Origin: Solibacillus cecembensis
Lineage (GTDB): Bacteria; Bacillota; Bacilli; Bacillales_A; Planococcaceae
Length of the DNA: 64,000 nt
NCBI RefSeq assembly: GCF_001439635.1
Contig: NZ_LMBZ01000005.1
Coordinates: 124,436 to 188,435, forward strand
Direction: 5' to 3'
In this document: positions 26,324-35,245 of the stretch, one piece after another
How the letters are laid out: every line of letters starts with the position of its first letter
Numbering within the stretch: the stretch's first letter is position 1
Program-made: the position numbers and the translations under genes
Notes under the pieces: generated by a model
What the model was told of the DNA's origin: nothing
Seen by the model: only the letters and a program-made list of their open reading frames with translations
The model's database searches: none

Positions 26324-28159
26324 TCAATTTTCACGTTTTTTACGATAAATATAGAAACCCGCCGAAGCAGCACCAATAAGCAAAACCAATCCAGCTGCTA
26401 ATAATCCCCCTAAAATAGATGACCCTTGTGACTCGGCTGGTTCTCGCTTCATATCACTCTCTTTTTCAGTCACATTTTCTACAACAGGTGACTCTTGTTC
26501 CCCTGTTGCTACTTGTTGCTCAGCTACAAACTTTTGGACTATATCCAATGAATTTTCATACGTTTCATACTGATCCACATTCAAACCATCAATATACTCT
26601 ACCGTATCGATATAAATCCATTTCACACCTGATTTAAATGGTAGGCGCTTCAAAAGGACATACCCTTCTTTTAACTTCTCCCCTGCAATTAGCATTTGCT
26701 CATTCGATTCAGAAATAGCGATATCAACAGGCACTTCATAATCCACATATTGCAATGCCTCATAGCCTGTTTTTAACGATTCAATGCCGACAAGCTGACG
26801 ATAAGTGTACGTTTTCGGAAGTTCTTCCAACTTTTCAAAGGGAAATTCATACGTTTGCTCGTCCAAATGACGGAAATCAACTGAAGCTAAATTATTGAAT
26901 TCCTCGGTATCAATTTTCACACCATAAAAATCATAAATGACCGCATCAATTGGCGCCCGCTCAAAATAATGCATTCCTTCTTGCGCAAACTCCACGTCAC
27001 TTTTGGCGAAATAATTCCCATCATAGCCAGCTAAGCCATTGATGATGCCCTTTTCAACATTTTTCACGTAAGTCGCCGCATTGCGTTGGATCGCCTGATC
27101 ATAAGGTACTTCTAATAGAAGGGACTGTGCTAATTTCACCTTCAATTCATCAAGTCCCACGACTCCCTCAAGCTGTTTTTTATCCGAAAGTACAGCTGAC
27201 GCCAATTCCAAAATTTCCTGCTTCGTTCGCTCTACCTTAAATGAAAAATCAGTCGCTAAAGAGGCCGATTGATAATCATCGCTATAAATAATTTTGGCAC
27301 CTTTCGCCTTTTCATAATAGGCAAATAACTCATCAAATTCCTTTTCTAATAAAGTCGTCGTTTTGCCATCACGAGATACGGAATAGTTGTCTTGATAAAC
27401 CGTTTCACCAAATTCATTCGTCTCTTTGCCACCCGTATAATCTTTCGAAGCAACTTGCTCACGCGTTAGCGTCAGTTCCTCCACTTTTTTATTACCCGAC
27501 TGCACAATATAATACGAATTCAAATAGGTATTCGTCGCAATTTGAAATGAATTTTTCCCACCGCTTGCCTCGTAATAATCGGTTTTCGCCTGGTCATTTA
27601 ATTCAGCGAGCTTATATTTTTTTTCTGCGTTCTTTTGTGCATGGTGGAACAAATATTGATCCGTTGTACTTTTTAAAACAGTTAGCCCATGCTTTAAATT
27701 CTTTTGATAGATGACTTTCTCACCACTATAAATAGTCGCTACATACTGCCCTTTTGAAGGGTTCGCATCCGTCACAACATACAGATCCTCTACCCCGTCC
27801 TGCGTAAAATCCGCAACGAGTGCATAAATAAGGTCCACCGTTTTATCCAATTTCTTATAATATGTCGAATAAATCGGCAATAAATCTTGATTAAATGGTG
27901 TTAATGATTCATTTTTCACCCAACCAAGCCTACCCTTATAGTCAATTTTCGTCCAACTTGCCTCCTGACGAACAAGCGCTACACGCGTCCCCTGCTTTAA
28001 AGTCATGATTTTCATCCCATTCGCATCCGCGCTCGCTGTCATCACCGTCCCATCTTCAGGAACAATCGTGTAATACTTTATTTCTTCAGCCAATGTTCGC
28101 GGCACAAAACTAGCGCTAAACAAAAAAAGCGCCAGCACTAGCATGACTAACTTCTTCAT
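26324..28159 (-). CDS. Exported SH3-domain protein with C-terminal membrane anchor, unknown function
   Basis: I recognise no full-length family. The protein of 611 residues has a signal peptide (about 1-25), an SH3b domain (about 28-92, with TRVALVRQEASWTKIDY and GRLGWVKNESL), and a region of about 450 residues rich in Lys, Glu and Tyr. At the C-terminus is a Glu-rich stretch, a transmembrane helix (GGLLAAGLVLLIGAASAGFYIY) and a basic tail (RKKREN). It resembles sortase-type tails without LPXTG, so it is probably a single-pass membrane protein facing out. A repeat-type VADFTQDGVEDLYVVTD segment looks like an FG-GAP-like beta segment. The start is uncertain: ATG at 28159 or TTG at 28171, both with weak ribosome binding sites. 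Confidence 0.7.
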   Translation of the reverse strand: MKKLVMLVLALFLFSASFVPRTLAEEIKYYTIVPEDGTVMTASADANGMKIMTLKQGTRVALVRQEASWTKIDYKGRLGWVKNESLTPFNQDLLPIYSTYYKKLDKTVDLIYALVADFTQDGVEDLYVVTDANPSKGQYVATIYSGEKVIYQKNLKHGLTVLKSTTDQYLFHHAQKNAEKKYKLAELNDQAKTDYYEASGGKNSFQIATNTYLNSYYIVQSGNKKVEELTLTREQVASKDYTGGKETNEFGETVYQDNYSVSRDGKTTTLLEKEFDELFAYYEKAKGAKIIYSDDYQSASLATDFSFKVERTKQEILELASAVLSDKKQLEGVVGLDELKVKLAQSLLLEVPYDQAIQRNAATYVKNVEKGIINGLAGYDGNYFAKSDVEFAQEGMHYFERAPIDAVIYDFYGVKIDTEEFNNLASVDFRHLDEQTYEFPFEKLEELPKTYTYRQLVGIESLKTGYEALQYVDYEVPVDIAISESNEQMLIAGEKLKEGYVLLKRLPFKSGVKWIYIDTVEYIDGLNVDQYETYENSLDIVQKFVAEQQVATGEQESPVVENVTEKESDMKREPAESQGSSILGGLLAAGLVLLIGAASAGFYIYRKKREN

Positions 28160-28427
28160 CTTATTCTTCAACTCATTTCTTCTATGTACATACTTATGAT
28201 TTTAACAAAAATTAGCTAGCGCGTGTGAGGAGAATTTGAGGACAGTACTACTAAACCTTCAACTATCGTATTTTTAATTTAAAATTGTTCGTGCATCAGG
28301 TACGTACTATTTTTTTACTTGTCATCGAATGATTAGTCCTTATATTTAAAACACCAAAAAGAGAAAACAATATATACACACATTTATACACATATTTGCA
28401 CATACGATATATTAAGGGGGGGGAAAT

Positions 28428-28797
28428 ATGAGAGAAGAGGAAGAAATTATGCCAGCTACAATGGAACATTAGACAAATAGAAATTGAGTTGCCGAATCAC
28501 AATCGTCTTCAAGCATCTGATTTACGCTACAGTAAAAAATGGAAGACTCTACTACAAAATTATGCAACGGTTGAAATCATTTCTAGTGGGGAAACAATCG
28601 CTCAATTGAATAACCCAAATTTAATTCCCGATTTAATCCATAAAATTAAAGTGCTTGAACAAGAAGTTGAGTAATTAAAAATAGAGCAACTTTATAGCAA
28701 CCCACTTCAGGAAAAGAATTTATTAAACGGCACAGCGCTAGAGAATACAACTAATGCTTTATTAGATCAATATTTGCAAAACGGAGAAATTAAATGA
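28428..28797 (+). pseudogene. Degenerate small coding sequence (frameshift plus stop)
   Basis: An ATG at 28428 follows a strong AAGGGGGGGG site but the frame stops after 14 codons (TAG at 28470). The next frame continues with a plausible protein (RQIEIELPNHNRLQASDLRY ... KVLEQEVE), stops at a TAA at 28672-28674, and then again continues (LKIEQLYSNPLQEKN ... YLQNGEIK) to a TGA at 28795. One inserted or lost base and one CAA-to-TAA change would restore a protein of about 120 residues. I do not recognise its family; it looks helical. The first 8-G run is also a place where sequencing errors can occur, though it lies before the start. Confidence 0.5.
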
Positions 28798-28872
28798 CCT
28801 TTTTTGTATCTTTTCTTTTTATCCCCTCTTCTAGATTCAAACTCCCATACATCAAATACCTTTATACAAAAA

Positions 28873-28912
28873 CAAAAGCACTGCAGAAATTTTCATTCTA
28901 CAATGCTTTTGG
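28873..28912. terminator. Possible terminator after the degenerate gene
   Basis: CAAAAGCACTGCAGAA and TTCTACAATGCTTTTG form an imperfect stem of about 16 positions with two mismatches and an AT-rich loop. No long T tract follows on the plus strand. Confidence 0.4.
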
Positions 28913-29030
28913 TAAAGTTACTAACTGCTTATCCCCACTTAGCGACTTTTTTTAAATTTTGTTGTTGCCTTATGTTCAATTCAAATAAGACCACTTCGTA
29001 TATATTGTAGTTTATTTATATAATTTTCAC

Positions 29031-29066
29031 AATATAGAAATGAAATGCTATAACATTTCTATATTT
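29031..29066. terminator. Probable terminator of pgcA
   Basis: ATATAGAAATG (29032-29042) and CATTTCTATAT (29054-29064) form a perfect 11-bp stem. It lies 12 nt after the pgcA stop. It is AT-rich, and T residues follow on the plus side rather than the minus side, so termination strength is uncertain. Confidence 0.5.
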
Positions 29067-29075
29067 TGCTGTTCA

Positions 29076-30767
29076 TCAAAACGCCATTTTTAGCTCATCA
29101 ATCAACTGTTGAGCGGATTCTAGGCTTGCCTTATTTACGCCAACATAAAACTTACATTTCGGCTCTGTTCCAGAAGGACGAACGGTTACCCATGAGCCAT
29201 CTTCTAAAATGAACTTCAACACATTTTCTTTAGGTAGCTGAATAGATTCAGTCGTACCATCATTCATCGTTGCCATTCCTGTTAAATAATCCTCTACGCG
29301 CGCGACAACAATGCCAGCAAATGCTTTTGGTGGATTCATACGGTAATCATTTAGAATGGCCTTCATTTGCTCTTGGCCATCTTTGCCTTCAAACGTTTTT
29401 GAAATTAACGCTTCTTGATAATAACCAAATTGCTCGTATATATCATTTAACGCATGTAATAATGTTTTTCCTAAAGTTGCGTAATAGGCAGCCATTTCTG
29501 CTACTTTTAACGCCACTTGCACCGCATCTTTATCACGCGCAAATGTTTCGATTAAATAACCGTAGCTTTCTTCATAGCCAAATACATATGTGTGTGATCC
29601 CGTCGCTTCAAATTCCGCAATTTTTTCTGCAATATATTTGAAGCCGGTTAACGTATCAATTGTTTCAACACCAAAGTGAGCGGCAATTGCTGTTCCTAGC
29701 TCTGAAGTTACAATTGTCTTTAACATCACCCCATTTGTTGGTAACGTGCCATTCTCTTGCTTTGTTTTTAAAATATAATGTAGTAACAATGCTCCTAACT
29801 GATTGCCTGTTAACAGCTCATAATTTTCACTATTACGAACGGCAACACCTAAACGATCCGCATCTGGGTCTGTTGCCAATAACAAATCGGCACCCACTTG
29901 CTTCCCTAGCTCAATTGCCATAGAAAACGCGGCAGCTTCCTCAGGGTTTGGATAGGCAACCGTTGGGAATGCACCATCTTGCACCGCTTGCTCTGATACA
30001 AGATGCACCTCTTTAAAACCAAATTGCTGCAAACCTTCTACAACCGGAACTAAACCAGCGCCATGTAACGGTGTATACACAAGCTTCATATTATAATCAA
30101 TTGCATCATTATTTTTCAATGTCAATAATTGCGTCATAAACTTCTCATCTAAATCTGTTAAAATCCACTGAAGTAAATCAGTTTTTTCTAGCTGTTCAAT
30201 TTCCGCCACAACAATGTTAAAAATATCCTCAATTTCATTCATGTGCTGGATAATCGCATTGGCTCCAGACGGAACAAGCTGCGCCCCATCCTCACCGTAC
30301 ACTTTAAAGCCATTGTACTGTTTCGGATTATGACTTGCGGTAATGACAACGCCTGCATAAGCATTCAACTCACGCACCGTGTACGATAATTGCGGCGTAG
30401 GACGTGCTTCTTTATACACATAAGCTTTAATACCATTTGCACCGAGCACACGAGCCGTTTCACAAGCAAATTCATAAGAAAAATGGCGTGTATCATAAGC
30501 AATAACGACACCACGCTGTTTCGCTTCTTCACCATTCGACGCAACATAACGAGCTAACCCCTCAGCAACACGACGAATCGTAAAAATATTCATACGGTTT
30601 GTCCCCGCACCTAACACACCGCGCATACCACCTGTACCAAAAGATACGTACTGGTAAAATCGGTCTTCAATCGCAGCCGTATCCCCTACGATTAACTTCA
30701 ATTCCTCAGCTAAATAACCAGGTAATGCCACTTCCTGCCACTGATGAAACAATTCATTCCCAACCAT
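29076..30767 (-). CDS. pgcA: Phosphoglucomutase / phosphosugar mutase
   Basis: A 563-residue cytoplasmic enzyme of the alpha-D-phosphohexomutase family that interconverts glucose-6-phosphate and glucose-1-phosphate. The phosphoserine loop is at Ser145 (TASHNPKQYNGFK), the Mg2+ loop is DPDADR, the sugar loop is in FGYEESYGY and the phosphate-binding end is VRPSGTEPKCKFYV. The length fits B. subtilis PgcA. Its ATG overlaps the stop of pgi by one base (TAATG), so the two are co-translated. With pgi and gtaB it turns fructose-6-phosphate into UDP-glucose for wall polymers. Confidence 0.95.
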   Translation of the reverse strand: MVGNELFHQWQEVALPGYLAEELKLIVGDTAAIEDRFYQYVSFGTGGMRGVLGAGTNRMNIFTIRRVAEGLARYVASNGEEAKQRGVVIAYDTRHFSYEFACETARVLGANGIKAYVYKEARPTPQLSYTVRELNAYAGVVITASHNPKQYNGFKVYGEDGAQLVPSGANAIIQHMNEIEDIFNIVVAEIEQLEKTDLLQWILTDLDEKFMTQLLTLKNNDAIDYNMKLVYTPLHGAGLVPVVEGLQQFGFKEVHLVSEQAVQDGAFPTVAYPNPEEAAAFSMAIELGKQVGADLLLATDPDADRLGVAVRNSENYELLTGNQLGALLLHYILKTKQENGTLPTNGVMLKTIVTSELGTAIAAHFGVETIDTLTGFKYIAEKIAEFEATGSHTYVFGYEESYGYLIETFARDKDAVQVALKVAEMAAYYATLGKTLLHALNDIYEQFGYYQEALISKTFEGKDGQEQMKAILNDYRMNPPKAFAGIVVARVEDYLTGMATMNDGTTESIQLPKENVLKFILEDGSWVTVRPSGTEPKCKFYVGVNKASLESAQQLIDELKMAF

Positions 30768-32053
30768 TATTTCGCCATCTCCCCTACTTGCAACAACTCT
30801 AGCATTTTACGTTTATATGCCTCGACACCAGGCTGATCAAATGGATTCACTTCAAGTAGGCAAGCACTCATCGCACAAGCTTTCATAAAGAAATAAATTA
30901 AATACCCTAGATGATACGCATCAAGCTTAGGTAGCTCTAGCTGAATAACAGGTACACCACCCTCAGCATGCGCAAGCGCCGTCCCTTGTTTTGAAATGGC
31001 ATTGATTTCATTAAATGTTCGATGCGATAAATAATTTAAACCATCTTCATTGCGTGAATCAAATGGCACCTTTAAATCCCCTTCAATTTCATGAAAGTGC
31101 AGCAATGTTTCAAATAAGATTGGCTTACCATCTTGAATAAATTGACCAATAGAATGCAAGTCCGTTGAAAAGTTCACTGTGGATGGATAAAGGCCTTTTT
31201 TCTCTTTCCCTTCACTTTCACCAAACAGCTGCTTCCACCATTCATGGAACTTATTTAAACCTGGTTCAAATGATGCGAGAAGCTCAATAGAATAACCTTC
31301 CTCATATAACATATGGCGCATGACCGCATATTTGTAAGCATCATTTTTCGATAAATCTGATTCAATCAATTCTTCCGCACTGCGCTTTGCCCCTGCCATT
31401 AATGAACGAATATCAACTCCCGCTACCGCCACAGGCAATAAACCAACAGGTGTCAACACTGAAAAACGTCCACCAATATCACTTGGAATGACAAATTGAC
31501 GATACCCCGCTTCATCCGAAATGCCCTTTAAAATCCCTTTTTCAGCATCCGTTGTCACAATAATACGCTCCGTTGCCTTCTCACCATATCGCTCTTCCAT
31601 ATACAAACGCATCGTACGGAAAGCAAGAGCCGGCTCCATCGTACCACCCGACTTCGAAATGACATTGACATACACTTGCTTCGAATCTAAGTACGCCAGC
31701 AACTCATTAATATACGCGCCGCTCATATTAAGTCCAACATACACAACCTCAATACCACTCTTAGCCAAACCGAAATAAGGCATCAATGCTTCTTGTATCG
31801 CACGCGCACCTAAAAAAGATCCACCCACTCCAACGACTACAAGCACATCCGCACAAGCACGAATCTCACTTGCCACAAGCTCAATAGAAGCAAGCAGCGC
31901 ATCTTGGTCCTGTAATGGCGAATCCATCCAACCTGTTAACTCATATTGTGGCAATGCGTCATGAATCGCCTGCACACGATTTTTATATTTTATAATATCA
32001 CTTTCAACTAGCGAACAATTTAGTAATGTTGTTTTTACAGTCTCTATTATCAC
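30767..32053 (-). CDS. pgi: Glucose-6-phosphate isomerase
   Basis: A 428-residue enzyme of glycolysis that interconverts glucose-6-phosphate and fructose-6-phosphate. SIS folds are visible with VVGVGGSFLGARAIQEAL (about 80-97), SKSGGTMEPALAFR, and the signature GGRFSVLTPVGLLPV. The longer open frame to 32122 contains a poor N-terminus; the GTG at 32053 has AAGAGGG 7 nt upstream and gives a normal start (MIIETVKTTLL). It lies behind the gtaB terminator and couples to pgcA. Pgi is normally a housekeeping gene elsewhere; its presence here ties it to polysaccharide precursor supply. Confidence 0.93.
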   Translation of the reverse strand: MIIETVKTTLLNCSLVESDIIKYKNRVQAIHDALPQYELTGWMDSPLQDQDALLASIELVASEIRACADVLVVVGVGGSFLGARAIQEALMPYFGLAKSGIEVVYVGLNMSGAYINELLAYLDSKQVYVNVISKSGGTMEPALAFRTMRLYMEERYGEKATERIIVTTDAEKGILKGISDEAGYRQFVIPSDIGGRFSVLTPVGLLPVAVAGVDIRSLMAGAKRSAEELIESDLSKNDAYKYAVMRHMLYEEGYSIELLASFEPGLNKFHEWWKQLFGESEGKEKKGLYPSTVNFSTDLHSIGQFIQDGKPILFETLLHFHEIEGDLKVPFDSRNEDGLNYLSHRTFNEINAISKQGTALAHAEGGVPVIQLELPKLDAYHLGYLIYFFMKACAMSACLLEVNPFDQPGVEAYKRKMLELLQVGEMAK

Positions 32054-32112
32054 TATAAATCCCTCTTTTATAAGATGAAATTTGATAAATCTATTATGGC
32101 ATATACTAAAAA

Positions 32113-32148
32113 AGAAAACCAACTTGAATCATATCAAGTTGGTTTTCA
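32113..32148 (-). terminator. Terminator overlapping the end of gtaB
   Basis: GAAAACCAACTTGA (32114-32127) pairs perfectly with 32134-32147 around a 6-nt loop. On the minus strand it is followed by TTTTTTAGT. The stem includes the gtaB stop codon region, so transcription into pgi must come by read-through or from its own promoter. Confidence 0.8.
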
Positions 32149-33021
32149 TCCCATTAATAATTTTGCTTTTTTCAGTATTAATTTCTTAACATCTTCACTT
32201 AAATCATCTCTTTCAAGAGCAAAATCAATAGTTGTTTCGATAAAGCCAAGTTGCTCTCCTACATCATAACGACGTCCTTCAAACGCATACGCAAACACTC
32301 TCTGAATACCATTTAAAGATTCAATCGCATCAGTAAGTTGAATTTCGCCACCCTTACCTTTTTTCTTTTCGTCCAAGAAACTGAAAATTTCAGGTGTTAA
32401 TACATAGCGTCCGATAATTGCATAATTTGATGGTGCATCTTCTAATGCTGGCTTTTCTACAAATTGGGTTACTTGCATTAAGCGTTCATCCGTATTGACA
32501 GGATCAATGATGCCATAACGGTGTATATCTTCATCTGGTACTTCTTGTACACCAATTACACTAGATAATGTTTTTCCATATTGCTCCATTAGTTGCTTTA
32601 GGCAGGGCTCATCACTTCTCACTATATCATCACCTAATAGTACCGCAAAAGGTTCATCACCAATAAATTTACGCGCGCACCAAATAGCATGTCCAAGTCC
32701 CAAGGGTTCTTTTTGTCTTATATAATGAATTTCTACATTTGAAGATTCATGAATTTTCTCAAGTATATCCAATTTTCCTTTTTCAAGTAAATTTACTTCA
32801 AGCTCTAACGCGTTATCAAAATGATCTTCAATCGCACGTTTTCCCTTACCTGTAACAATTATAATATCCTCAATGCCAGAAGCAATCGCCTCTTCTACAA
32901 TATATTGAATCGTTGGCTTGTCTACTATTGGAAGCATTTCTTTTGGCATTGCTTTTGTTGCAGGTAAAAAACGTGTACCTAAACCTGCTGCTGGGATAAT
33001 TGCTTTACGGATTTTTTTCAA
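32146..33021 (-). CDS. gtaB: UTP-glucose-1-phosphate uridylyltransferase
   Basis: A 291-residue enzyme making UDP-glucose from UTP and glucose-1-phosphate. The nucleotide-binding start is [20 protein letters not shown] and the family motifs [22 protein letters not shown] and [15 protein letters not shown] are present. Length and motifs fit GtaB/GalU. It lies 17 nt downstream of the sugar transferase gene and ends the main glycosylation operon. Confidence 0.95.
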   Translation of the reverse strand: MKKIRKAIIPAAGLGTRFLPATKAMPKEMLPIVDKPTIQYIVEEAIASGIEDIIIVTGKGKRAIEDHFDNALELEVNLLEKGKLDILEKIHESSNVEIHYIRQKEPLGLGHAIWCARKFIGDEPFAVLLGDDIVRSDEPCLKQLMEQYGKTLSSVIGVQEVPDEDIHRYGIIDPVNTDERLMQVTQFVEKPALEDAPSNYAIIGRYVLTPEIFSFLDEKKKGKGGEIQLTDAIESLNGIQRVFAYAFEGRRYDVGEQLGFIETTIDFALERDDLSEDVKKLILKKAKLLMG

Positions 33022-33038
33022 TTCATATCACTCTCCAA

Positions 33039-33611
33039 TTACTTTAAACGCACACCATCAGCTTTCAAAACACTTCGTAATGTTAACCAAATAATTTTAA
33101 TATCAAAAAGTAAATTCATATGCTCTACATAATATCGATCATATCCTACTTTCTCTATATCTGAAATATAGTCACGCCCCATTACTTGAGCATAGCCGGT
33201 TAACCCTGGAAGTACATCATTAACTCCAACAACTTGACGCATTTCAATAAGCTCATATTGATTGTATAAAGCCGGTCTTGGTCCAACAATTGACATATTC
33301 CCGATTAATATATTAAAAAGTTGTGGTAATTCATCTAAGCTTGTTTTTCTAAGAAACTTCCCAATAGGAGTAATGTAACCACTTGGGTCGCCTAATTCCT
33401 CTGTCGAGATATTAGGAGCATCTGTACACATTGTACGAAACTTATAAATTTCAAAATGTATTCCGTTAATTCCAACCCTTTTTTGCTTAAATAAAACTGG
33501 TCCTACTGAGGTCTTTTTTATAGCAAGACTAATCATTAACATAGGAATCGAAAGTATAATTATTGCTATGAAACTTAATATAACATCAAAATAACGTTTA
33601 AGACCTTTCAT
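33039..33611 (-). CDS. Bacterial sugar transferase (priming phosphoglycosyltransferase)
   Basis: A 190-residue monotopic phosphoglycosyltransferase of the WcaJ/PglC type, which moves a sugar-phosphate from a UDP-sugar to undecaprenyl phosphate to begin chain synthesis. One membrane helix (about 10-33, VILSFIAIIILSIPMLMI) is followed by the catalytic core: GPVLFKQKRVG, FEIYKFRTM, the active-site region LRKTSLDELPQLFN with the Asp-Glu pair, and MSIVGPRPAL. The ATG at 33611 fits AAAGGG 8 nt upstream; the ATG at 33617 is too close, and the open frame extending to 33716 is shadow. The 5' end overlaps the epimerase gene by 14 nt. Confidence 0.92.
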   Translation of the reverse strand: MKGLKRYFDVILSFIAIIILSIPMLMISLAIKKTSVGPVLFKQKRVGINGIHFEIYKFRTMCTDAPNISTEELGDPSGYITPIGKFLRKTSLDELPQLFNILIGNMSIVGPRPALYNQYELIEMRQVVGVNDVLPGLTGYAQVMGRDYISDIEKVGYDRYYVEHMNLLFDIKIIWLTLRSVLKADGVRLK

Positions 33612-34467
33612 TTTCATTACCCTTTTCCGTAAATTCAATAGCTTGTAGTAATTTATATTTTTGATAAGAATTATCTCTAAATCTAGATAACTCTTCATTA
33701 TAATATAAATCACCAAAAACCTTTTTGTATATGGATTTATTGCCGATTAATATTTTTAATATTTGAGTACCTAATTTACTAAAATATATCTTCTTTTTAT
33801 TAATATTAGAAATTTCCTGCACCATTAAACTCGTATTAATAAATTGCGGATCTTGTGGATGGTAAATACCTGATTCTTTATTTAGAATTAATTGATATAC
33901 AAAATCAGTTAAATTATTTATATAAATCATACTGCGTTTATTTTCGACCTTAGGGAAAATAAACGTTTTTCTGCTCAACTTACTTAGCAAAGCATAATTC
34001 CCTGGGCAATTTGGACCATATACCATAGGTGGACGAATAATCGCAACTTTGAAATTTTCATCTTGTAATTCTAATAAGACCTCTTCGGCAGCTAGCTTAC
34101 TTTTCCCATAATATGTTTCTGGGTTTAGTGAGGAGCTTTCACTAATTTCACCATTAGAAATTCCATAAACCGCCATTGTACTAAAAAAAATAAATTGTTT
34201 AACACCATGTAACTTCGCTTTCATTGCTAACTGCCGCGTTAATTCGGTATTTACTTGATAATAGCTTTTTTCAGTCTCTAGTGTTTCCTTATTATGAACA
34301 ATAGCAGCAGGATGGATTAAGACATCAATCTTTTCTAATGACAAACTATGTAGATCCTTATTACGAACCGATTTTTTAGAAATGTGACCTCCATCAATAG
34401 TTGATTGTAAATATTCATATAAATTTGAAGAAATATACCCTTTTTCACCAGTAATTAAAATATTCAT
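33598..34467 (-). CDS. NAD-dependent epimerase/dehydratase (GalE-like, SDR extended)
   Basis: A 289-residue nucleotide-sugar enzyme with a slightly unusual Rossmann start (ILITGEKGYISSNL in place of GxxGxxG). It has HPAAIVHN and STMAVYG, the catalytic YYGKSK (Tyr and Lys), and IRPPMVYGP. The ATG at 34467 has TTAGGAGAG upstream. The open frame to 34527 is not supported because it reaches into the GT2 gene. Probable roles are UDP-GlcNAc or UDP-Glc 4-epimerisation for the priming transferase next to it, as these two often come together. Substrate not provable. Confidence 0.85.
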   Translation of the reverse strand: MNILITGEKGYISSNLYEYLQSTIDGGHISKKSVRNKDLHSLSLEKIDVLIHPAAIVHNKETLETEKSYYQVNTELTRQLAMKAKLHGVKQFIFFSTMAVYGISNGEISESSSLNPETYYGKSKLAAEEVLLELQDENFKVAIIRPPMVYGPNCPGNYALLSKLSRKTFIFPKVENKRSMIYINNLTDFVYQLILNKESGIYHPQDPQFINTSLMVQEISNINKKKIYFSKLGTQILKILIGNKSIYKKVFGDLYYNEELSRFRDNSYQKYKLLQAIEFTEKGNENERS

Positions 34468-34492
34468 ATGCTCTCCTAATTTACAAATATCA

Positions 34493-35245
34493 CTAAAAAT
34501 AATGTTTCTTAACCGCGTTCCACGCATAATTCACAAAATACCAAGATGATTTCAACTTGCCAATTTTTTCAGATTTCCTATATACTATCCACATCTTCTT
34601 AGCAACTTTCAACTTATTACTAGATGCAGAATTACCTACAACACGATAGCTAGCTAAAGTTTCTTGAATACAGTATGCTTTCTCATTATTCCTTAAAACT
34701 TTCAACCATAAGGCCGTATCTTCAGGTTGTAAATTCGGCATATTTACTTTTCCAAGCTTTTCAATATTCAGCATCACAGTCAAACAGCCAATTGTCGTAT
34801 TTTTTAACAACTCTTTATAATCTATTATTTGAGGGCACTCTACAATTTTATTTAGTATGTTTCCATTTTCCTCTATCATTCTATAATTTGTAAATGAGAA
34901 ATTATAATTATTACTTTCCATAAAGTTCACTTGTTTTTCTAGCTTCTTTTCATCCCATAAATCATCACTATCGAGAAATGCAAGATACTTTCCATTCGCT
35001 TTTTGAATGCCAAAATTCCGAGCCATGGCAGCGCCAGAATTTTGCTGTAATTGATACGTCTGAATACGATTATCTTGTTTAACTAGTTCCTGAATAAGGG
35101 ACCAGCTATTATCCTTTGAACAATCATCAACAATGATTAACTCAAAATTAGTATACGTTTGATTTAAAACTGAACGCACTGAGTCCTCAATGAATCTTAA
35201 ACTGTTATAGGAAGGAGTAATTATCGACACTAATGGTTGCATCAT
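34493..35245 (-). CDS. Glycosyltransferase family 2
   Basis: A 250-residue GT-A enzyme. The start SIITPSYNSLRFIEDSVRSV is typical, with IIVDDCSKDNS and the metal-binding AFLDSDD. A helical C-terminus follows with no membrane helix. AAAGGAG lies 7 nt before the ATG at 35245, and the start overlaps the upstream gene's stop. It will add one sugar of the repeat unit; the sugar is unknown. Confidence 0.92.
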   Translation of the reverse strand: MMQPLVSIITPSYNSLRFIEDSVRSVLNQTYTNFELIIVDDCSKDNSWSLIQELVKQDNRIQTYQLQQNSGAAMARNFGIQKANGKYLAFLDSDDLWDEKKLEKQVNFMESNNYNFSFTNYRMIEENGNILNKIVECPQIIDYKELLKNTTIGCLTVMLNIEKLGKVNMPNLQPEDTALWLKVLRNNEKAYCIQETLASYRVVGNSASSNKLKVAKKMWIVYRKSEKIGKLKSSWYFVNYAWNAVKKHYF

